NCBI RefSeq assembly: GCF_028290495.1
Contig: NZ_JAQGJT010000007.1
Span: forward strand, 1 to 62,316
Length of the DNA: 62,316 nt
Direction of reading: 5' to 3'
Source of the DNA: Tardiphaga sp.
GTDB taxonomy: Bacteria > Pseudomonadota > Alphaproteobacteria > Rhizobiales > Xanthobacteraceae
Under the pieces are notes generated by a model. It did not search any database, was not told the origin of the DNA, and saw nothing but the letters and a program-made list of their open reading frames with translations. Below are positions 1 to 8,601 of this stretch, piece after piece; positions within the stretch are counted from its first letter, which is position 1, and every line of letters begins with the position of its first letter. The position numbers and the translations under genes are program-made.

Positions 1-728
1 GATGCGGTCGCGATCTCCGGTCCGGCCGGCTGATGCATCGCGGCGTGCGAGGCGTCCGCGATCCACGGCTGCTGGTTGACCATCGGAATCCGCCAGCCGG
101 CGTGACCGTCGCTGGCGAGATGATCGAGCCGCGTCACCGAGCAATTGTCGATGGTGAAGGCAAGGCCCTTTTCCGGTTGATCACCCAGCGCTACGCCGAT
201 CGCGGCCTTGATTGTGCCGCCATGCGCCACGGCGATGATGTCCTTACCCGCGTGCGCGGCGGTGATGCGCTCGATCGCGCGGCGGACGCGGTTATACAGA
301 TCCATGAAACTTTCGCCGTTCGGCGACGGCTCGTCGATCGGCGCGAACCAGTAGCTGCCGACATTGATCGGGCGGCTGGCAAAGAACGCCGCGCGGTTCA
401 TGCCCTGCCAGTCGCCGAGGTGCTGTTCGGCCAGTTCGGGCTCGTGCTGCATGTTGTCAGGCTTGGGAAATCCTGCGGCCCAGATCGCGTCCGCAGTCTG
501 GTGCGTGCGCTTCAGATTGCTGGAGAACCACGCGGCGTTGCGCGGCAGGACCCTGCTCACCGCGTTGAATACCACGCGGTCGCTGCAGTCGCAGTCCATG
601 TCCTTCTGACCGTAGATGTTGCCGCCGTCACTGCGCACCGGTGCGTGTCGTACCCACCACCACCTGGTCGATACAACGCCGGTGGGAACAGTGTGCTGGG
701 CCACGAACGGTTTTTCGGCGTTGGACAT
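1..728 (-). CDS. histidine phosphatase family protein (3' end outside window)
   Basis: The minus frame stays open from an ATG at 728 to the left edge, about 242 codons without a stop. The N-terminal part carries the phosphohistidine motif RHAP (Arg27, His28) after a WWWVRHAP beta-strand, a central acidic segment (PELAEQHLGDWQG) and the second catalytic His in VAHGGTIKAA. These are the marks of the phosphoglycerate mutase/acid phosphatase (His_Phos_1) superfamily, whose members move or remove phosphate through a phospho-His. The substrate cannot be told from sequence. It is divergent from the SDR gene starting at 859. The C-terminus lies beyond the window. Confidence 0.85.
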   Translation of the reverse strand, partial: MSNAEKPFVAQHTVPTGVVSTRWWWVRHAPVRSDGGNIYGQKDMDCDCSDRVVFNAVSRVLPRNAAWFSSNLKRTHQTADAIWAAGFPKPDNMQHEPELAEQHLGDWQGMNRAAFFASRPINVGSYWFAPIDEPSPNGESFMDLYNRVRRAIERITAAHAGKDIIAVAHGGTIKAAIGVALGDQPEKGLAFTIDNCSVTRLDHLASDGHAGWRIPMVNQQPWIADASHAAMHQPAGPEIATA

Positions 729-858
729 CGCAATCACCCTTCAATACTGTTTCATCCGCTGTACGTCAGTGCGCGCAACGTCTCAAGCCTCTTCAGAATG
801 CAGACGCAGGCAAATTCCACGCGGCGGCAAGCCGCGCAAAAACAACGGGAGCAAACCT

Positions 859-1644
859 ATGGGCCGTCTCGAAGGCAAATCCGTGATCATCACCGGCGCC
901 GGCAGCGGCATCGGCCGCGCCGCGGCCCTGTTGTTCGCCAAGGAAGGCGCCCGGCTGATCGTGGTCGATCGTAGCGACTCCGTGCAGGAAACCGCAACGC
1001 TGGTCGGCAATGCCGGCGGCACCATCGAAGCGGTCATGGCCGACGCCGGTTCCGAAAGCGACGTGAAAGCGTTCATCGAGAAAGCGGTCGCCAAGCACGG
1101 CCGGCTCGATGCGATCTGGGCCAATGCCGGCGTGTCAGGCGGGCTGGTGCCGCTGGTCGACCAGACCGTCGAACAGTGGCAGGAAATCCTGCGCATCAAC
1201 CTGATCGGCCCGTTCCTCGCCATCAAATATGCGATGCCGCACATGATCGCACAGAACTACGGTTCGATCGTCCTTACCGCTTCGGTGGCCGGGCTGAAGT
1301 CCGGGGCCTCCGGTCATCCCTATGCGGCGAGCAAGGCCGGCGTCATCAGCCTGGTGCAGACCACCGCTTATTCGCTGTCCGGCACCGGCGTGCGCATCAA
1401 CGCGGTCTGCCCCGGCCTGATCGAGACCGGCATGACCAAGCCGATCTTCGACAACGCCAAGGATCGCGGCACCGAAGGCAAGATCGGCCAGCTCAACCCG
1501 CTGAAGCGCGCCGGACAACCGCACGAACTGGCGGCAATGGGACTGTTTCTGGCCAGCGACGACGCATCCTACGTCAACGGCCAGGCAATTCCGGTCGACG
1601 GCGGGCTGACCGCGTCGATGCCGTATTCGGGCAAGCCGATCTGA
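859..1644 (+). CDS. SDR family NAD(P)-dependent oxidoreductase
   Basis: A 261-residue classical short-chain dehydrogenase. Visible elements: the Rossmann motif TGAGSGIG at residues 12-19, an Asp (residue 37) at the end of beta-2 that favours NAD over NADP, NAG near 89-91, and the catalytic set Asn114, Ser142, Tyr155, Lys159 (YAASK). The C-terminus has the usual substrate-loop/PVDGG ending. The start was chosen at the ATG at 859 because the GRLEGKSVIITG segment begins there; the open frame extends further upstream but is antisense to the phosphatase. Members oxidise alcohols or reduce ketones in the cytosol; the substrate is unknown. Confidence 0.9.
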   Translation: MGRLEGKSVIITGAGSGIGRAAALLFAKEGARLIVVDRSDSVQETATLVGNAGGTIEAVMADAGSESDVKAFIEKAVAKHGRLDAIWANAGVSGGLVPLVDQTVEQWQEILRINLIGPFLAIKYAMPHMIAQNYGSIVLTASVAGLKSGASGHPYAASKAGVISLVQTTAYSLSGTGVRINAVCPGLIETGMTKPIFDNAKDRGTEGKIGQLNPLKRAGQPHELAAMGLFLASDDASYVNGQAIPVDGGLTASMPYSGKPI

Positions 1645-1670
1645 GCGCATAATCGGCCCTCAAGGCCGGC

Positions 1671-1738
1671 GTTGCGAGCAGCGATGTGAAGCAATCCGGA
1701 AGGCCGCAAGGGCCGACCCGATTGCTTTCGCTGCAACG
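1671..1738. repeat. palindromic GCAATCC-type interspersed repeat, copy 1
   Basis: An imperfect inverted repeat: a left arm with GTTGCGAGCAGCG and AAGCAATCC, and a right arm with GATTGCTTTCGCTGCAAC, around a short GC-rich centre. The same core (GCGAGGAGC...GCAATCCAG) recurs near 12788-12830 and 14287-14418. It lies between two unrelated genes and looks like a REP/RPE-type dispersed element of the genome. Confidence 0.55.
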
Positions 1739-1778
1739 GCTACTCGGAACGACGCGGCCGCTACCGCGCGGTCGCTTC

Positions 1779-2690
1779 TTACAATCCGTCAGGCGGCATG
1801 CTCGGCGCGCTGGTGGCCTGCATCCGGTTGCGGATGCGCTCGCGGTGGAAAGCGTAGAGACCGGACAACACGATCACCGAAGCGCCGAGGATCATCGGCG
1901 CGTCCGGTACGTCGCCGAACACGAGATAGCCGAGCAGCATGGCCCACAGCAGTTGCGAATAGCGGAATGGGGCCACCGCGGAGATATCTCCGGAGCGCAG
2001 CGCCATGATCACGCACTGATAACCGATCAGCACCAGCACGGCGGCCAGCGCCAGCAGGACCGACGCGCTGCCGGAGGGCGGCGTCCAGCCGCCGAGCGGC
2101 ACCATGACGATGCCGCCGACGATGGTCACAACGCACGTCGTCAGCAGCGTCACGAACAATGATGGGATTTCCTTGGGAATCCGGCTCGTCGCCAGATCGC
2201 GGACGGTGCAGAAGGCCACCGAGATCAAAGCCAGCAGCGAAAACTGGTTGAAGCCCGCGACGCCCGGCCGCACCACGATGAGCACGCCGATGAAGCCCAC
2301 CGCGATCGCCAGCCAGCGCCGCCATCCCACCGGCTCGCGGAAGATCAAGGCCGCGCCGAGCGTGATCGCCAGCGGCAGCGACTGGAAGATCGCCGACGTA
2401 TTGGCCAGTGGCAGATAGGTGATCGAGGCGAGGAACGTCACGGTGCCGCCGATCTCGCCAAACACCCGCAGCGCCACCGGCAATTTGAACAGGATGGTCA
2501 CCGGCCGCAATGCCCGCTGATGGTAAGCGAGCGCGAACACCAGTACGCCGGCGACGAGGCCGCGGACCAGCATCACCTGGCCAAAATTCATTTGGGCTGT
2601 GAGAAATTTGGTCGTCGCGTCGTTAAGGCTGAAGCCGGCCATGGCCACGGCCATCAGCAGGCTGCCACGAAGATTGGGAGAGAGCGCCAA
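1779..2690 (-). CDS. DMT family transporter (EamA domains)
   Basis: A 303-residue, strongly hydrophobic protein with about ten predicted membrane helices arranged as two EamA repeats; each half has the usual short loops with Arg/Lys-rich turns (REPVGWRRWLAIAVGF in the first half). Drug/metabolite transporters of this type export small metabolites or drugs across the inner membrane. Translation is taken from a TTG at 2690, preceded by AGGA six bases upstream. No substrate can be assigned. It is a stand-alone gene, convergent with the SDR. Confidence 0.85.
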   Translation of the reverse strand: MALSPNLRGSLLMAVAMAGFSLNDATTKFLTAQMNFGQVMLVRGLVAGVLVFALAYHQRALRPVTILFKLPVALRVFGEIGGTVTFLASITYLPLANTSAIFQSLPLAITLGAALIFREPVGWRRWLAIAVGFIGVLIVVRPGVAGFNQFSLLALISVAFCTVRDLATSRIPKEIPSLFVTLLTTCVVTIVGGIVMVPLGGWTPPSGSASVLLALAAVLVLIGYQCVIMALRSGDISAVAPFRYSQLLWAMLLGYLVFGDVPDAPMILGASVIVLSGLYAFHRERIRNRMQATSAPSMPPDGL

Positions 2691-2760
2691 GGGAAATCCT
2701 GGAAAGGCTGCGGACAGCGCCGGGCGGGATCAGCGTGAGCGACGACGCTCTATGTGGACC

Positions 2761-2795
2761 AAAAAAGAAGCGCGAGCCAGTTGGCCCGCGCTTCC
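2761..2795 (-). terminator. rho-independent terminator after the phosphotransferase gene
   Basis: A 12-bp stem with one mismatch (2767-2778 against 2783-2794) and a 4-nt loop is followed on the minus strand by six T residues (2761-2766). It sits just after the stop of the phosphotransferase gene at 2803 and closes the two-gene operon. Confidence 0.8.
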
Positions 2796-2802
2796 CTGCC
2801 AT

Positions 2803-3864
2803 TCATTTCGCGCCAGCCTTCAGCGCATATTCCCATGAGGCCTTGGCCAGCGGCACGGTGCGCTTGACCGACTCCATCGCCTTGGCGGATGACGCGGTGC
2901 CATCGCGGATGCGGCCGGCGATACCCTGCAAAATGCCCGCAAGGCGGAAAAGGTTGTAGGAGTAGTACCAGTTCAGGTTCGGCACGCTGCTGCGTCCCGT
3001 CGCCTTGCAATAGATCTCGGCGGCTTCATCCATCGTCGGGATGTTGAGCGCCTCGAAATCGAGACCGGAAAGGCCCGGCATCGTCCATTGCATCAGGAGA
3101 TAGGTGAAGTCGGCCATCGGATCGCCCAAGGTCGACAGCTCCCAGTCGAGCACCGCCTGCACCTTGGGCTGCGTCGCATGGAAAACCATGTTGTCGATGC
3201 GGTAGTCGCCATGCACCACCGACACCCGCTCCTGGTCAGGCACCGAGGTCGGCAGCCATTCCATCAGCCGGTCCATCTCCGGAATCGACTGTGTTTCCGA
3301 CGCCTTGTACTGCTTGGTCCAGCGATCGACCTGCCGGGCAAAATAATTGCCGGGCTTGCCGAAATCGCCGAGCCCGATGGCGACGGGATCATACATGTGC
3401 AGCTTCGCCAGCGTCTCGATCTTGTCGGTGAAGATCGGCCGGCGCTCTTCTCTGGAGAGCTGCGGCAGCGCCGGATCCCAGAAGATCCGGCCGTCTTCCA
3501 TCGACATGATGTAGAACGCCGAACCGATCACGTTGTCATCGGTGCACAGCGCATAGGCCTTCGCCACCGGAAAACCCTGCTTGCCCAGCGCCGCGATCAC
3601 CTTGAATTCGCGATCGACGGCGTGGGCGGAGGGCAGCAGCTTTCCGAACGGCTTGCGACGCATCACATAGGAGCGACCGGGCGTGTTCAACCGGTAGGTC
3701 GGGTTGGACTGACCGCCCTTGAACTGCAGGACGGTCAGCGGTCCCTGATAACCCTCGACGTTTTCCTTCATCCAGGCTTCGAGACGAACTTCATCGATCC
3801 GATGACGTTCCTCGACCGGCTTGGTGCCCGAAAAATCGTCGTCCTTGCGCACGCTTTCAGTCAC
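2803..3864 (-). CDS. phosphotransferase family protein (ACAD10/11-type APH kinase)
   Basis: A 353-residue aminoglycoside phosphotransferase-fold protein. Visible are the N-lobe nucleotide region (LTVLQFKGGQSNPTYRL), the catalytic loop VVHGDYRIDNM and the metal-binding VLDWELSTLGDP. This subgroup is regularly encoded beside acyl-CoA dehydrogenases and in eukaryotes is fused to one (ACAD10/ACAD11), where it phosphorylates hydroxy-acyl substrates. Here it lies 19 nt downstream of the dehydrogenase and in the same operon, so a role in 4-hydroxy or branched acyl degradation is a reasonable inference. Start is a GTG at 3864 with GAGG seven bases upstream. Confidence 0.88.
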   Translation of the reverse strand: MTESVRKDDDFSGTKPVEERHRIDEVRLEAWMKENVEGYQGPLTVLQFKGGQSNPTYRLNTPGRSYVMRRKPFGKLLPSAHAVDREFKVIAALGKQGFPVAKAYALCTDDNVIGSAFYIMSMEDGRIFWDPALPQLSREERRPIFTDKIETLAKLHMYDPVAIGLGDFGKPGNYFARQVDRWTKQYKASETQSIPEMDRLMEWLPTSVPDQERVSVVHGDYRIDNMVFHATQPKVQAVLDWELSTLGDPMADFTYLLMQWTMPGLSGLDFEALNIPTMDEAAEIYCKATGRSSVPNLNWYYSYNLFRLAGILQGIAGRIRDGTASSAKAMESVKRTVPLAKASWEYALKAGAK

Positions 3865-3883
3865 GCTGCTACCTCGTCAGTGG

Positions 3884-5122
3884 TTAGTGCTTGGCCGGAG
3901 CATTGGCATACTTGCGAAGCTCAAGCCGCGCAATCGCGCGGTTGTGGACCTCGTCCGGACCGTCCGCGAGACGCATGGTGCGCATCGAGGCGTAATCGCG
4001 GGCAAGGCCTGCATCATCGGAGACGCCGGCCGCGCCGTAAGCCTGGATCGCGTTGTCGATGATCTTCAGCGCCATGTTCGGGCCGGAGACCTTGATCATC
4101 GCGATTTCGAGCTGCGCGGTCTTGTTGCCGACCTTGTCCATCATGTCGGCGGCCTTCAGGCACAGCAGCCGGTTCATTTCGATGTCAGTGCGGGCTTCGG
4201 CGATGCGCTGCTCCCAGATCGAGTATTCGATAATCTTCTTGCCGAACGCGGTGCGCGACGACAGGCGCTTGACCATCTTTTCCAGTGCCTCTTCGGCCTT
4301 GCCGATGGTGCGCATGCAGTGATGGATGCGGCCGGGACCGAGACGGCCCTGTGCGATCTCGAAGCCGCGGCCTTCGCCTAGCAAAATGTTGGAGGCCGGC
4401 ACGCGCACGTTTTCCAGCAGCACCTGAGCGTGGCCATGCGGCGCGTCGTCGAAGCCGAACACCGGCAGCATCTTCTCCACGGTGACGCCCTTGGCGTCGC
4501 GCGGCACCAGAATCTGCGACTGCTGCTGATGCTTCGGCGCCGACGAATCGGTCTTGCCCATCACAATCATGATCGCGCAACGGGGATCGCCGACGCCGGA
4601 CGACCACCACTTGCGGCCGTTGATGACGTATTCATCGCCGTCGCGCACGATCGAGGTTTCGATGTTGGTGGCGTCCGATGAGGCGACCGCCGGCTCGGTC
4701 ATCAGGAAGGCGGAGCGGATCTCGCCGTTCATCAGCGGGCGCAGCCACTTCTGCTTGTGCTCTTTCGAGCCGTAACGCATGAACACTTCCATGTTGCCGG
4801 TGTCCGGCGCAGAACAGTTGAATACTTCGGAAGCCCAACCGATGTGACCCATCTGCTCGGCTAGCAGCGCGTATTCCAGATTGCTCAATCCCGCGCCGTG
4901 GAATTCCTCGTCCTCATGAGAAGACGGCGGCATGAACATGTTCCACAGACCCTCGGCTTTCGCCTTGGCCTTCAGCTCCTCGACGATCGGGATCACCTTC
5001 CAGCGCGCGCCCTCTTCATCCTGCTGCCGATAGATCGGCTGCGCAGGACGTACATGCTTGTCCATGAAGGAAGAAACGCGATCGAGCCATTCGCGCTGAC
5101 GGTTCGAGAGAGTGAAATCCAT
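3884..5122 (-). CDS. acyl-CoA dehydrogenase family protein (ACAD11-like)
   Basis: A 412-residue flavoprotein with the three acyl-CoA dehydrogenase domains: an N-terminal helical domain, a beta-barrel with [16 protein letters not shown] and the [12 protein letters not shown]-contact segment, and a C-terminal helical domain ending [11 protein letters not shown]. The length and the DGPDEVH element match the ACAD10/11-like subgroup. It should form the alpha,beta double bond of an acyl-CoA using FAD. It is the first gene of an operon with the ACAD10/11-type kinase; GAGG lies upstream of the ATG. Divergent transcription from a TetR gene suggests control by that regulator. Confidence 0.92.
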   Translation of the reverse strand: MDFTLSNRQREWLDRVSSFMDKHVRPAQPIYRQQDEEGARWKVIPIVEELKAKAKAEGLWNMFMPPSSHEDEEFHGAGLSNLEYALLAEQMGHIGWASEVFNCSAPDTGNMEVFMRYGSKEHKQKWLRPLMNGEIRSAFLMTEPAVASSDATNIETSIVRDGDEYVINGRKWWSSGVGDPRCAIMIVMGKTDSSAPKHQQQSQILVPRDAKGVTVEKMLPVFGFDDAPHGHAQVLLENVRVPASNILLGEGRGFEIAQGRLGPGRIHHCMRTIGKAEEALEKMVKRLSSRTAFGKKIIEYSIWEQRIAEARTDIEMNRLLCLKAADMMDKVGNKTAQLEIAMIKVSGPNMALKIIDNAIQAYGAAGVSDDAGLARDYASMRTMRLADGPDEVHNRAIARLELRKYANAPAKH

Positions 5123-5268
5123 GGGGTGTCCTCATCTTTTTTTTCAGGAAGAATTTGGCGGCACTGTTGTCCTGTCGTTCGTCGTCCGCAAGCATTTTTC
5201 TGTTGTTGCAGCTGCGAGCATGGCCGACGCAAACCCGACCACGACACGTCATACTGCCCACGGGACAA

Positions 5269-5313
5269 TTGACATCGCGGCCGGTCAAACGATAGTTTCA
5301 TACACGCGTTTGA
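5269..5313 (+). promoter_or_regulatory. promoter and operator-like inverted repeat before the TetR gene
   Basis: TTGACA (5269-5274) and TAGTTT (5293-5298) are 18 nt apart and could drive the tetR gene. Overlapping the -10 is the inverted repeat TCAAACG (5285-5291) / CGTTTGA (5307-5313) and the nested near-palindrome GTTTCATACACGCGTTTGAAA. The layout suits autorepression and repression of the divergent acyl-CoA dehydrogenase operon. Binding is inferred only. Confidence 0.45.
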
Positions 5314-5356
5314 AATGCAATCACCTCGTCCCGCGCCCGGCGCATAGGGCTCTCTC

Positions 5357-5995
5357 ATGGCGGCAGACCACACCAGGACGGCGATCCTCGAAGCGGCCGA
5401 GCGGCTCTATGCCGCGCGCGGCTTTGCCGACGTCACGATGCGCGACATCGTCGCCGCGGCCGACGTCAACCTTGCCGCGGTGAACTATCATTTTGGCTCA
5501 AAGGACGAATTGATCGCCGAGCTGTTCGTGACGCGCGGCCTGGTGACCAACCGCGAGCGCCTCAACGAACTAAAGATCGCCGAAGAGGCCGGCGGCGGCC
5601 GGGCCGAACTGGCGGCGATCTTCACCGCACTGATTGGCCCGACATTGCGCGGCTGCCTCGGCCCGGAGAAGCAGCGTTCCGACGCCGCGCGCTTCATGAT
5701 CCGCGCCTCGATCGAATCGGTGCCGCCGATCCGCAAGATCAAGAACCGCGAGGTTGATCATCTCCGCCGTTTCGCAGCAGCCATGCGCCGCACCCTGCCC
5801 GACCACGACGAGGCTGACCTTTTCTGGGGCATTCATTTCGCGCTGGCGATGGCACACCAGACCGTCCGGGACAGCGAACGGCTCGGCAAGATGTCCGACG
5901 GTGCCTGCGACCTCACCGACGTCGCGGGCATTGTCGCGCGGATTGTCGGGGTGTCAGTGCTGGCGCTGACCGGGCGAGCCAAACTGCGGGCGTGA
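5357..5995 (+). CDS. TetR/AcrR family transcriptional regulator
   Basis: A 212-residue protein. The N-terminal 60 residues are a TetR helix-turn-helix (ILEAAERLYAARGFADVTMRDIVAAADVNLAAVNYHFGSKDELIAELF), with the signature YHFGSKDEL after the recognition helix. The C-terminal ligand-binding part is typical of the bacterial TetR_C group. It is divergent from the acyl-CoA dehydrogenase operon with an inverted repeat in the shared intergenic region, so it most likely represses that operon and itself in response to an acyl-CoA or related ligand. The ligand is a guess. Confidence 0.9.
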   Translation: MAADHTRTAILEAAERLYAARGFADVTMRDIVAAADVNLAAVNYHFGSKDELIAELFVTRGLVTNRERLNELKIAEEAGGGRAELAAIFTALIGPTLRGCLGPEKQRSDAARFMIRASIESVPPIRKIKNREVDHLRRFAAAMRRTLPDHDEADLFWGIHFALAMAHQTVRDSERLGKMSDGACDLTDVAGIVARIVGVSVLALTGRAKLRA

Positions 5996-6011
5996 CGCGA
6001 GCTGTGTCGCG

Positions 6012-6299
6012 TCAACCGCTGCCACCGGTCTGGTTATCGCCATAACCATAGCCGAAGCTCGGACGGCTTGGCGGCGGGCTGACGATGTAGCCCGGATAGT
6101 CACGCACGGGCCGACGGCGCACGTAACGTCGCTTCCGCGCGGCGCCGAGATCGGTGACAGCCACATGGTCGCGCGTTGCACCCAACGGCTGTCGAAGGCC
6201 GGCTGCCTCCGCCATTGCCGGATAGCTGCCTGCGGCCAGACAGATCAGGGCGGCCAGCGCGATGGCGGGGCAAGGAGGGTTCAGGAAATGCAGCCGCAT
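6012..6299 (-). CDS. small secreted hypothetical protein
   Basis: 95 residues starting at an ATG at 6299 that has GGAGG eight bases upstream. The first 30 residues form a signal peptide (hydrophobic PCPAIALAALICLAAGSYPAMA) and the mature part is basic and Tyr/Pro-rich (KRRYVRRRPVRDYPGY). Proteins of this kind are common, lineage-restricted and uncharacterised in Bradyrhizobium relatives. Likely periplasmic. No function is proposed. It converges with the TetR gene. Confidence 0.65.
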   Translation of the reverse strand: MRLHFLNPPCPAIALAALICLAAGSYPAMAEAAGLRQPLGATRDHVAVTDLGAARKRRYVRRRPVRDYPGYIVSPPPSRPSFGYGYGDNQTGGSG

Positions 6300-6482
6300 G
6301 TTCGATCCTCCACAACAGCTCGTAAACATCCCCTCCCCGAGATCGTGCTCAAGCGCCTTATTGCAACCGGCCCGCGATGACAAAGCTGTGAAACGCGTGC
6401 GATTCGACCAGGCGCAGGCGCATATAGTCCGTGACGGGGCGCCCTGGCGGGCCTATGCCGGGCGCGCAACCGGACGCGCTCT

Positions 6483-7169
6483 ATGGATTCGCAACAGGCC
6501 AGCCGCCATGTCGCCGCGGAGATCGAATCCGTCGGCACGCTGATGCGCTCGCTGTCCGGGCGCTATGAAGGCATCTTCGCAGAACTCGCCACGACGCTGC
6601 ACGCCACGCTGGCGCAGTCCGGCACCATGGTAGAGGCCGCGCGCGACGCCATCGCGATCACCGAGGCCGCGGCGAACAGTTTCCGCGATAACATCCCGAA
6701 CCAGCCGGCCCCCGCCTGCTCCAGCGGTTGCAGTCCGTGCTGCCATCTTTACGTTCAGGTGCCGCCCGGTATCGCCGCGCTGATCGCGGATCATATCGAA
6801 GCCAGCTTCACGGCGGTCGAACGCGCTGCCCTGCGGGAACGGCTGCGGGTCGCCAGCGATGCCTTCCGCGCGGTGCCGGACCCGGCCCGGCTTCGGCTGC
6901 GCTGCGTGCTGCTTGGCGACGACAACCGCTGCACGGTCTATGAGGTGCGCCCGCTGTCCTGCCGCGCCTTCACATCACGATCGCTGCCGCGCTGCCAGCA
7001 GGTGGTGTTCGGCGATGCGCCCGATGGCGGCGTCGAACAGAACGCCGCGCATTTCCGGATTCACACCGAGGCGACATTTGCGCTCGAACAGGTGGCCAAG
7101 GCCCGCGGTCTGCCGTCAGCGCAGATCGGACTGGTGGTGGCGTTGCTGGAAGCGATGCATGAAGGATAG
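6483..7169 (+). CDS. YkgJ family cysteine cluster protein
   Basis: A 228-residue protein with the metal-binding arrangement CSSGCSPCC (CxxxCxxCC) near residues 79-87 and a later RCVLLGDDNRCTVYEVRPLSCR block, the UPF0153/YkgJ signature of putative zinc or iron-sulfur chelating proteins. A helical N-terminal region of about 75 residues precedes it, longer than the minimal family domain. It is cytoplasmic by sequence. Start ATG at 6483. The role is unknown. Confidence 0.82.
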   Translation: MDSQQASRHVAAEIESVGTLMRSLSGRYEGIFAELATTLHATLAQSGTMVEAARDAIAITEAAANSFRDNIPNQPAPACSSGCSPCCHLYVQVPPGIAALIADHIEASFTAVERAALRERLRVASDAFRAVPDPARLRLRCVLLGDDNRCTVYEVRPLSCRAFTSRSLPRCQQVVFGDAPDGGVEQNAAHFRIHTEATFALEQVAKARGLPSAQIGLVVALLEAMHEG

Positions 7170-7176
7170 CGCTGGT

Positions 7177-7320
7177 CTAGAGATGGAGCTGCCAGACCAG
7201 TACGACTGCCAGCAAGGTCCCAAGGCCACTTAAGGCCCACCCGGTGGCATAACTGGCGTCTTCATTCCCCCGCGCATCCAGCCTCTCCGCCATACCGCGC
7301 GTCGCTCGCCAATGGGACAT
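7177..7320 (-). CDS. 47-residue single-span membrane peptide
   Basis: A short ORF with a strong ribosome site: CCGGAGG lies five bases before the ATG at 7320. Its basic N-terminus (MSHWRATRGMAERLDARG) is followed by one hydrophobic helix (WALSGLGTLLAVVLVWQL) running almost to the stop. Too short for routine gene calling, but the GGAGG and the clean N-in/membrane pattern argue it is real. It converges with the YkgJ gene. Function unknown. Confidence 0.55.
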   Translation of the reverse strand: MSHWRATRGMAERLDARGNEDASYATGWALSGLGTLLAVVLVWQLHL

Positions 7321-7533
7321 GACAACCTCCGGTCAGGATGAACCAGCGAGAAGATAACGTGCCGAAGTGCCCGGAGGTTGCATCGTTGCCGACCGCACCA
7401 AAAATAAACCTGCCGGGCGCGGCCGGCGCGATCGATCGGTATCCCCGTGAGAAACCAGGCCCCTCGCGACTGCGCGAAATGCCACGCCGGAGAGGTTGAG
7501 GCGAATCCGGCGACGTGATACCTGATCGCCAAC

Positions 7534-7607
7534 GCGGGTGTAGCTCAATGGTAGAGCAGCAGCCTTCCAAGCTGAATACGAGGGTTCGATTCCCTCCACC
7601 CGCTCCA
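7534..7607 (+). tRNA. tRNA-Gly (anticodon TCC)
   Basis: Full cloverleaf of 74 nt. The acceptor GCGGGTG (7534-7540) pairs with CACCCGC (7597-7603); D arm GCTC/GAGC; anticodon loop CTTCCAA with TCC; T arm with GGTTCGATTCC. The 3' CCA (7605-7607) is encoded. It reads GGA glycine codons. Confidence 0.96.
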
Positions 7608-7641
7608 AAAACTCAATGACTTCAGTACACTAGAGAACTTC

Positions 7642-8601
7642 GTGTCGCTTTCACAGGACATCGATTGCGGAACGGCTGCCCGGCAGCCCGGCACGATCTC
7701 CGCAGCGCATCCCGATCGCTCGCCCGTCGCTGTGGCAAGCATCGTGATTCCCGTGTTCAACTCGAAAGCATCGCTGCCGCGGTTGGTCGACACGATCGCA
7801 GCGCTGCGCGCGTCATCGTCCATCCGGTTTGAAATTATCCTCGTCGACGACGCCAGCACCGACGGCTCGGCGGCGGCATTGCGCGATCTGCAGAAACAGG
7901 CGGCCGATGTGGTCGTTGTCGAGATGCCGATCAATCGCGGACAATCGAAGGCGACCACGACGGGAGTTCTGGCGGCTCGCCATGACGTCGTGATCACGCT
8001 CGACGACGACTTGCAGCATCAACCGGAAGATATCCTGCGCCTGCTCGAACAGCTTTTGAATGCCACGCCGCGGACTCTGGTTATCGGTGTCGCGGAGTCA
8101 TTCAAGCGCCCGCTGTGGCGCGGACTGGCGGCACTCGGCTGCAACCTGATTTCCAACCTGTTTCTGGCAAAAGCCATTCCGCTGCAATTGACGACCTTCT
8201 GCGCATTCCGTCGGCAGCTGTGTTTCCACCTCGACCCGAAAGCCGATCCCGACTTCGCCTTGATTACCGAAATGGTCCAGGCGGCGGACCGCATCGTCGC
8301 AGTCCCCGTGCAGTTGAACCGATCGGCGCAGCGGAAAAGCCGTTACACGCTGCGAACATTGCTGCGGCTCTTCCTGAGCCGGTCGAGGTGTTACAGCCTG
8401 TCCCGGGTGCTGACCGGCCTCGTCGGCATTCTGTCTGTCATGACGGTCAGCGCCGCGCTTTGGGTCGCCGACGGAGCACCTGTGTATTCTATTGTCGGCT
8501 GGACGTCGGCGTTGATGTCGGCCCCCCTGGCAGGGCTGGCGGTCAAGGTGCAGCGCGATCGTCGCACGCTCGCCGTTACACGGGCTGATCGTCCGGTGTG
8601 A
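7642..8601 (+). CDS. glycosyltransferase family 2 protein, membrane anchored
   Basis: A 319-residue GT-A glycosyltransferase. Visible are the nucleotide-binding VDDASTDGSAA and the metal-binding DDD in ITLDDDLQHQ, followed by the acceptor-loop region and two C-terminal hydrophobic helices (LVGILSVMTVSAALWV and ALMSAPLAGLAV). This is the layout of polyprenyl-phosphate sugar transferases of the DPM1/GtrB type, which charge undecaprenyl phosphate on the cytosolic face. The start is a GTG at 7642. Its 3' end overlaps the convergent acetyltransferase gene by 26 bp; the pair may act on the same surface sugar, but they are not one operon. Confidence 0.85.
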   Translation: MSLSQDIDCGTAARQPGTISAAHPDRSPVAVASIVIPVFNSKASLPRLVDTIAALRASSSIRFEIILVDDASTDGSAAALRDLQKQAADVVVVEMPINRGQSKATTTGVLAARHDVVITLDDDLQHQPEDILRLLEQLLNATPRTLVIGVAESFKRPLWRGLAALGCNLISNLFLAKAIPLQLTTFCAFRRQLCFHLDPKADPDFALITEMVQAADRIVAVPVQLNRSAQRKSRYTLRTLLRLFLSRSRCYSLSRVLTGLVGILSVMTVSAALWVADGAPVYSIVGWTSALMSAPLAGLAVKVQRDRRTLAVTRADRPV

